This document shows positions 14,836-19,039 of a stretch of 19,039 nucleotides of DNA, piece by piece. Origin of the DNA: an uncultured Faecalibacterium sp. (GTDB taxonomy: Bacteria > Bacillota > Clostridia > Oscillospirales > Ruminococcaceae); contig CAAFSR010000277.1 in the NCBI GenBank assembly GCA_900765705.1, positions 1 through 19,039 on the forward strand. The letters are read 5' to 3'. Every line of letters begins with the position of its first letter. Position 1 is the stretch's first letter. Position numbers and translations under genes: made by a program. Under the pieces are notes generated by a model. That model saw only the letters and a program-made list of their open reading frames with translations, did not search any database and had not been told where the DNA came from.

Positions 14836-16011
14836 TCACCCAAAATATTCCTGCATCAGTGCCTTTTTCATCAATTCCAGCTTTTCGAGGCTCTGCTGTA
14901 CAGTCTGCTTCTGCTGGTCTACGTGCTCTACAAAAGTGGCGAAATCATCTTGAAGTTTTTTAGGCGGCAAAATAACATTCATTTTCTTCAACATCGCAAT
15001 CGATAAGTATGCCACTGTCGAGCCAGCTTGCAGACTTTCAATTTGTTTTTGGATATATGGTTGCGCAAACAAATATGAAATATAAATACTTGAAACTTTC
15101 GGACTAAGATTGGAGAGCCAGCTAATCATACCATCTTGAAAATAGAATTCATCATCCGATTGAACGATATAACACTTTCCAAGCGTTCCTCTTGAAGTTA
15201 TAAGAATATCATTTTCTTTGGGTGTTAGCTCTTTATGCAAAAGCTGTTCGTATCGTTCAAGAGGAATAAATGTCGAACATAAATATTTTCCCGTATCAAT
15301 CAGCTCGTTCAAGTCCGCCACTTTTAAGAAAGGAATACCACTTATACTTTGTTCTTCTTGATAAATTCGTTTACTCGAACCAACATCGCAAAGTTCACAT
15401 AAGTGATACACCGGGAATTCTTTGGGATTAACCTCAAAATCTCCAAACATCTCCACAAACCGCGCCTTTACCAGCTCGTCCAGTTTGGAAAGTTGTTTTT
15501 TTCGAGCTAGAATTAAACTTGAAAGCTTATTTAATGTACTTGCGACTTTTTCTTGTTCTTCTAATGGGCTAACATTGATTTCTATATTTTGCAATCTCGA
15601 TTTTTTTACTGATGGAACAGTTGTTGATTCTGAATAGTCGCTTAAATTCAGATTTTGTAGCCAATAAAACAAATATTCATCATTTAATCGACCATTTTGT
15701 GCTTTTACTCCCATCACATTGTTATCAACCAAGCATTCGCAACTAGTAATAGCTCGTCTATTTAGTTTTAGCGCTTCTCCTATTTTAGCAAATACAATGG
15801 TCTTAGGGGGAAGTATACTTCCTTTTAATTTTTGAACCACCTCTTCGTCAACATAGTTTGCACATATTTTAAGTTCTCGATTGCCTTCCAAAACATTTTT
15901 TGAAATATCTCCAACTTTATAAAACGGATACTTCCCAGTCACTCTCCCCTGATATTCATTTGGGAAACCTGTTCCTGCATAAAAATCACAAACCTCTCCC
16001 AACTTCGCCAT
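14836..16011 (-). CDS. hsdS: Type I restriction-modification specificity subunit (HsdS)
   Basis: The 391-residue protein has the two-part HsdS layout. A first target-recognition domain (about 1-145) is followed by a conserved spacer helix (SPLEEQEKVASTLNKLSSLI to LVKARFVEMFGD, about 148-190). A second recognition domain (about 195-345) and a second helix (PPKKLQDDFATFVEHVDQQK onward) complete it. It dictates the bipartite DNA target of the HsdM/HsdR complex. I chose the ATG at 16011, which overlaps the hsdM stop as TGATG and has GGAGGAG 8 bases upstream; a GTG at 16014 would add one residue. Its recognition domains are AT-rich compared with hsdM, as is common where specificity genes are exchanged. 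There is no second hsdS or invertase nearby. Confidence 0.95.
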   Translation of the reverse strand: MAKLGEVCDFYAGTGFPNEYQGRVTGKYPFYKVGDISKNVLEGNRELKICANYVDEEVVQKLKGSILPPKTIVFAKIGEALKLNRRAITSCECLVDNNVMGVKAQNGRLNDEYLFYWLQNLNLSDYSESTTVPSVKKSRLQNIEINVSPLEEQEKVASTLNKLSSLILARKKQLSKLDELVKARFVEMFGDFEVNPKEFPVYHLCELCDVGSSKRIYQEEQSISGIPFLKVADLNELIDTGKYLCSTFIPLERYEQLLHKELTPKENDILITSRGTLGKCYIVQSDDEFYFQDGMISWLSNLSPKVSSIYISYLFAQPYIQKQIESLQAGSTVAYLSIAMLKKMNVILPPKKLQDDFATFVEHVDQQKQTVQQSLEKLELMKKALMQEYFG

Positions 16012-17351
16012 CACACCATCTCCTCCAACTCTGCCAAACCCTTGGTGATCTCCATTTCCAGCTCATGCAGGTCGGACAGAATTTCCGTGGTCGAGGGATA
16101 CTCCACCGGCACATACTCGGTCTCTTTGTACTTGTTGATGGACAGATCATAGCCGTTGGCTGCGATTTCCTCTTTGGGTACAAAGAAGCTCTGCTCGGTG
16201 CGCTTGCGTTCGGCATCGGCATCGAGGTTGTGGAACCGGGCGATGATGTCCGGGATGTCGTTTTCCTTTACTTCAATGCGCTTATCGTCCAGCGAGAAGC
16301 CGTCGGCTTTCATATCGTAGAACCACACCTTATCCGTACCGCCTGCGCCGGTCTTGGTGAACACCAGCACCGCCGTGGACACGCCCGCATAGGGCTTGAA
16401 CACGCCGGAAGGCATGGAGATGACCGCCCGCAGCTGGTGGTTCTCGATAAGCTCTTTACGGATGCTCTGGTGCGCCTTGCTGGAACCAAACAGCACGCCG
16501 TCCGGCACGATGCAGGCGCAGCGGCCGCCAGTTTTCAGCATCCGCAGGAAAAGTGCGAGGAACAGCAGTTCGGTCTTTTTGGTGTTGGTGACGGCTTTCA
16601 GGTCGTCGTTGATGCTTTCTGCGTCCACGGTGCCCTTAAACGGCGGGTTCGCAAGGCAGACCGTGTACTTGCTGCAAATGTTGTTCTGCTTGGAAACGCT
16701 GTCCTTATAGTCGATCTCCGGGTTCGTGATGGAGTGGAGCATCAGGTTCATGGCCGAAATGCGCAGCATGGTGCGGTCCGTGTCAAAGCCGGTGAACATC
16801 GGGCCGGCAAAATGCTGCCACTGCTCCGAGGTCATGGTGTCCTCGTAGTGGGCGCGGAGATACTGCGCACTGGACACCAGAAAGCCTGCCGTGCCGCAGG
16901 CCGGGTCGCAGATGAAGTCGTCCGGCGTGGGCTGCACCAGTTCCACCATCATGTCGCGGATGTGCTTGGGCGTGCGGAACTGGCCGTTTTGCCCCGCTGT
17001 TGCCAGTTTGCCCAGCATATACTCGTAGAGGTCGCCCTGCATATCAAGGTCGGCGATGTCGTGGGTGTATAGATCTTCCATCCCGGTAATGATCTTTTGC
17101 AGCACCTGCGGTGTGGGGATGAGGAACATCGCATCGTCCATGTACCGCGCAAAGGCCGTGTTGCCCTCGTCCGGGCGGGTGGGGTCGTCCTCGATTTCCA
17201 CCAGCTCGCCGTTCTCGTCAAAATCCGGCAGGCGGCTGTACTTCATCTTTTTGATGGTAGGGAACACCCGCTGCTGCATGCACCCCGGAACGGACAGCCG
17301 CACCCACGCTGGAAGCCATGCAGCACCCGCACCACTCACGAGCAAGAGCAC
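16011..17351 (-). pseudogene. hsdM: Type I methylase subunit HsdM lacking its N-terminal domain
   Basis: The methylase core is intact: Asp149 in DPACGTAGFL (SAM-binding motif I) and Asn235 in LANPPF (motif IV), counting from the most upstream start at 17351. Family-like sequence begins abruptly at QQRVFPTIKKMK (residue 26 on). The preceding 24 residues are GC-rich non-family sequence, and the usual first 100 or so residues (the helical HsdM_N domain that contacts HsdS and the other subunits) are absent from all three minus-strand frames. An ATG at 17279 lies exactly at the break and could give a 422-residue protein, but only a poor ribosome site and no promoter precede it. It overlaps hsdS at its 3' end. 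I therefore call it a truncated, probably inactive gene; a shortened but working product cannot be excluded. Confidence 0.85.
17303..17316 (+). repeat. Repeat copy 1 flanking the hicAB segment
   Basis: CCCACGCTGGAAGC here recurs exactly at 18285-18298. Weaker similarity extends the match over about 40 bases on both sides (GACAG..CGCAC before, CAC-rich after). It lies about 25 bases upstream of the hsdM break. Confidence 0.5.
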
Positions 17352-17492
17352 ACCCCCGCCGGGAACCAGACACCGCCCCGGCGGTATTCATCACCAGCGG
17401 TCCCAATCCCACCGCCCGGAGTCAGACGCAGTACACCACACCCAGACCTGCACCACATCCACCAACACGGACACCACCACCCCACACAGCAC

Positions 17493-17528
17493 AAAAGCCC
17501 GCCCGGCTATCACACCGGACAGGCTTTT
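17493..17528 (-). terminator. Terminator of the hicAB operon
   Basis: On the minus strand a 14-position stem (17528-17515 with 17506-17493) forms with two G-U wobbles and an 8-nt loop, and its second arm ends in TTTT followed by GTG. It lies 71 bases past the hicB stop and would shield truncated hsdM from hicAB transcription. Confidence 0.7.
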
Positions 17529-17598
17529 TGTTTTGGATGATGAAGCCGGACACACACCCGGCGGACACGATCAGGCACACGCGCACCCGGTCAGGCGG

Positions 17599-17991
17599 TC
17601 AACGATTGCTTACATTGAGCCGCTCTTTCAAACTTTCCTGCAACACCTGCGAGAAGTTCACGCCGTTCCGCTCTGCAAGGTCATTCAGCCACGAGGGAAG
17701 AGTAACATTTTTGCGGACAGTGCGCAGATCATTCGCTCGGCGGTATGCCGCAAAGTCAATGTCAACCAGCGTCACAATCTCATTTTCCGCCGGGTGGGGC
17801 ATCGTTCCGGATGCTTTCGGAATCTTCCGGCCCGCGTCCTCTTCGGTAATGCCCCAAATACCGATAGCATCCCGGGCCATTTCGATAGCATCCGCGAGGT
17901 CATCCCCCTCTGTGTTAATATCCAGATCAGGGACAAAGACAACATAGCCGCGCTCTGCGGGAGTAAGGATAATGGGATAAACTGCTTTCAT
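17599..17991 (-). CDS. hicB: HicB-family antitoxin
   Basis: The 130-residue protein has the HicB partial-RNase-H-like fold at the N-terminus (YPIILTPAERGYVVFVPDLD, then GDDLADAIEMARDAI, about 5-60). A ribbon-helix-helix DNA-binding tail (RTVRKNVTLPSWLNDLAERN to QESLKERL, about 90-125) follows. It would neutralise HicA and repress the operon. The ATG at 17991 follows AAAGGAG. It lies 37 bases after hicA, the usual toxin-first order. Confidence 0.93.
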   Translation of the reverse strand: MKAVYPIILTPAERGYVVFVPDLDINTEGDDLADAIEMARDAIGIWGITEEDAGRKIPKASGTMPHPAENEIVTLVDIDFAAYRRANDLRTVRKNVTLPSWLNDLAERNGVNFSQVLQESLKERLNVSNR

Positions 17992-18028
17992 GTTGGCTTT
18001 TCTCCTTTCGTTTCCAAATAACGAGGGC

Positions 18029-18202
18029 TTATTTCAGCCCCCGGCGCTTGATGATGGCTTTTGCAAGAAGTTCGTTGACCTCTTTGTGCCGTGGCACGGT
18101 CTCTGTTTCACTGCCGTTTGTAAACACCATGTGATTGCTACCCTGCCGCACCAGCCACCAGCCGTTGCGCTTAAAGAGGTTAATCAAGTCTTTCTGTTTC
18201 AT
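18029..18202 (-). CDS. hicA: HicA-family mRNA interferase toxin
   Basis: The 57-residue protein is a classic short HicA: MKQKDLINLFKRNGWWLVRQ, then GSNHMVF with the catalytic-type His24, then VPRHKEVNELLAKAIIKRRG. HicA toxins cleave mRNA; the family fold is a small double-stranded-RNA-binding domain. An ATG at 18250 in the same frame would add 16 residues, but the ATG at 18202 has AGAGGTG at the right distance and the family starts here; 18250 also overlaps the -35 box. Paired with hicB downstream. Confidence 0.92.
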   Translation of the reverse strand: MKQKDLINLFKRNGWWLVRQGSNHMVFTNGSETETVPRHKEVNELLAKAIIKRRGLK

Positions 18203-18221
18203 GGTTTCACCTCTTAGCCCT

Positions 18222-18250
18222 ATTATACACACTCTATGCGTATCAGTCAA
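18222..18250 (-). promoter_or_regulatory. hicAB promoter
   Basis: On the minus strand TTGACT (18250-18245) and a perfect TATAAT (18227-18222) lie 17 bases apart, 20 bases before the hicA start. This is one of the best promoters in the window. HicB probably represses it through an overlapping operator. Confidence 0.85.
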
Positions 18251-18540
18251 GAAGATTCACAGCAACCACAGACAGAACGCACCGCCCACGCTGGAAGCAG
18301 TACCACACACCACCGGGAATTAGAGCAGGGTTTGGGGAAGGCACTCCCCAACAAGTGCAGTCCGTGGGGCTTTGTGTCCACAGGATGATACTTGCTTTCG
18401 GACAGAAATAGCAAAAGCCCATCAGATCACCCCGCCGGGCATCAAAAGCAAGGTACAGCGCAAGGCACACGGCAAGGCGTTTTTTCGCAAGTAAGGCACA
18501 AATAAGGCACATTCTGGCTGCTTCACACCCCTTGTAAAAC
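18251..18540. other. Gene-free right end of the island
   Basis: No credible gene. It holds the second CCCACGCTGGAAGC copy (18285-18298) and AAGGCAC at 18462-18468, 18493-18499 and 18504-18510, the last two exactly 11 bases apart. These lie 80-130 bases from the right attachment repeat and could be recombinase arm sites. Confidence 0.4.
18285..18298 (+). repeat. Repeat copy 2 flanking the hicAB segment
   Basis: Exact 14-bp match to 17303-17316, in the same orientation. The two copies bracket the hicAB operon together with its promoter and terminator (about 980 bp). Confidence 0.5.
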
Positions 18541-18588
18541 AGAAAAACCCGCGATTTGCGCCGTATTTTCAACGGTCAATCGTAGGTT
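18541..18588 (-). terminator. Terminator of tRNA-Lys
   Basis: On the minus strand AACCTACGATT (18588-18578) pairs with AATCGCGGGTT (18556-18546) with one mismatch and one wobble. It is followed by a T-rich run (18547-18541 reads TTTTTCT). It starts 6 bases after the tRNA CCA end. Confidence 0.7.
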
Positions 18589-18589
18589 C

Positions 18590-18639
18590 TTCTTTGGTGC
18601 GCTCGAGGGAACTCGAATCCCTGGCCCTCTGATTAAAAG
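18590..18639 (-). repeat. Right attachment-site repeat, within tRNA-Lys
   Basis: Identical over 50 bases to 7922-7971. It runs from the anticodon loop through the CCA end plus five bases and leaves the tRNA gene whole, as expected when an element recombines into a tRNA 3' end and restores it. Confidence 0.8.
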
Positions 18640-18670
18640 TCAGATGCTCTACCGGCTGAGCTACGAGCGC
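18595..18670 (-). tRNA. tRNA-Lys (anticodon TTT), CCA encoded
   Basis: The 76-nt gene folds perfectly: acceptor GCGCTCG/CGAGCGC, D stem GCTC/GAGC, anticodon stem TCTGA/TCAGA around CTTTTAA (anticodon TTT), T stem AGGGA/TCCCT around TTCGAGT, discriminator A, then CCA. It reads lysine codons AAA and AAG. A terminator follows at once. It is the probable insertion target of the island. Confidence 0.97.
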
Positions 18671-18858
18671 ATATTTTCAGATTTACAGATACTGCCGAAT
18701 AATATTACCACACCCGCGCCAAAAAAGCAAGAGGAAAGCGCAAAAAAGTGCCTTTCCGCAGCACACAGACCCCCGCCGGGAGAGCACCCGTTCCTTTTAT
18801 AAAAGCCAGTTTTGCTGTCACCTCTCTGGGACGCGGATATTCTGGCGGCAACTTCCTC
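18671..18858. other. Spacer between tRNA-Lys and the lipoprotein gene
   Basis: No gene seen. The AT-rich part at about 18671-18710 should hold the tRNA promoter on the minus strand, but no clear -35/-10 pair stands out. A hairpin with A-rich loop lies near 18732-18756 (GGAAAGCGC with GTGCCTTTCC). Confidence 0.45.
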
Positions 18859-18887
18859 TTTACAAATGGGGCGCGAACCAGTACAAT
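18859..18887 (+). promoter_or_regulatory. Promoter of the lipoprotein gene
   Basis: TTTACA (18859-18864) and TACAAT (18882-18887) are separated by exactly 17 bases. This predicts transcription from about 18894 and a leader of roughly 58 bases. Confidence 0.75.
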
Positions 18888-18909
18888 CAAAGCAGAACGC
18901 ACTGTCCCG

Positions 18910-18932
18910 GCCCGTATGCGGCGGGGCTTTTT
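18910..18932 (+). promoter_or_regulatory. Leader hairpin with T-run (possible attenuator)
   Basis: A short GC stem (GCCC at 18910-18913 with GGGC at 18924-18927, extendable with a bulge) is followed by five T, just before AGGAGG. It lies inside the predicted leader. The stem is weak, so this is tentative. Confidence 0.35.
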
Positions 18933-18951
18933 GATAGGAGGCTGTTTTATC

Positions 18952-19039
18952 ATGAAAATCTCTCGTCGGTCTGTCCTTCATATTTCCGGGCTGGCAGCGG
19001 CAGCGCTGGCCCTGACCGGCTGCTCTGCGGCTGGAAGCG
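18952..19039 (+). CDS. Lipoprotein, probably a solute-binding protein (3' end cut off)
   Basis: Only 29 codons are visible. They encode a signal peptide with SRRSVL (residues 4-9), close to the twin-arginine motif, a hydrophobic stretch rich in Ala and Leu, and the lipobox LTGC, so the mature protein starts at a lipidated cysteine followed by SAAGS. AGGAGG (18936-18941) precedes the ATG with a 10-base spacer. In Clostridia such starts are most often binding proteins of ABC transporters, but nothing visible fixes this. It lies outside the island, divergent from tRNA-Lys. Confidence 0.8.
   Translation, partial: MKISRRSVLHISGLAAAALALTGCSAAGS

Noticed and set aside
14836..16011. Phase-variable hsdS switch
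   Set aside because: Only one hsdS, no partial copies, no inverted repeats within it and no invertase gene in the window.
15900..17072. 390-codon + strand open frame opposite hsdM
   Set aside because: Opposite the clear DPACGTAGFL and NPPF methylase motifs; His/Val-rich shadow translation.
18243..18572. Minus-strand open frame between hicA and tRNA-Lys as the missing hsdM start
   Set aside because: Cys/Leu-rich translation without the HsdM N-terminal pattern; it covers the tRNA terminator and the hicAB promoter.

Overview
The window looks like chromosome of a moderately GC-rich gut Clostridia bacterium, most likely Oscillospiraceae/Ruminococcaceae (a Faecalibacterium-like organism is my best guess). 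The basis is Firmicute-style AGGAGG ribosome sites, sigma-A-type promoters, the style of the transporter genes, and a type I restriction family common in gut Clostridia. No rRNA or other marker fixes the genus.

Left part (1-7036, + strand) is chromosomal backbone. It holds a tripartite tricarboxylate transporter operon: the end of the periplasmic-type binding protein gene tctC, an intergenic terminator/attenuator, then tctB and tctA. A strong terminator follows, then a small zinc-ribbon membrane protein, a large membrane-bound hybrid histidine kinase with an extracellular Cache-like sensor, and a PAP2 lipid phosphatase. A DUF554-type membrane protein gene, broken by several frameshifts, closes this part. 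From 7037 to about 7920 lies non-coding or decayed DNA: a 17-bp-stem hairpin, a winged-helix protein fragment and several hairpins ending in a terminator.

Middle and right (about 7922-18639) has the layout of a tRNA-integrated genomic island. An intact tRNA-Lys(TTT) lies on the minus strand at 18595-18670. Its 3' half, plus 5 bases beyond the CCA end, is repeated perfectly (50 bp) at 7922-7971. The roughly 10.6 kb between carries, all on the minus strand, a hicAB toxin-antitoxin pair, a type I restriction-modification locus (hsdM, hsdS, a three-gene unknown cassette, hsdR) and an AlbA_2/Schlafen-like ATP-binding regulator. No integrase is visible. hsdM lacks its N-terminal helical domain, so the locus may no longer modify or restrict. 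The three unknown genes have their own promoter and run straight into hsdR, so they look like an accessory unit tied to the nuclease subunit.

The left end of the island, downstream of the ATP-binding gene, is packed with palindromes: a terminator, a 39-bp AT-rich near-perfect palindrome, a cruciform over the stop codon, and an array of GTGCA motifs spaced 11 bp. Past the tRNA, the last bases hold a good promoter, a leader with a hairpin and the start of a lipoprotein gene with a Tat-like signal, probably a solute-binding protein.
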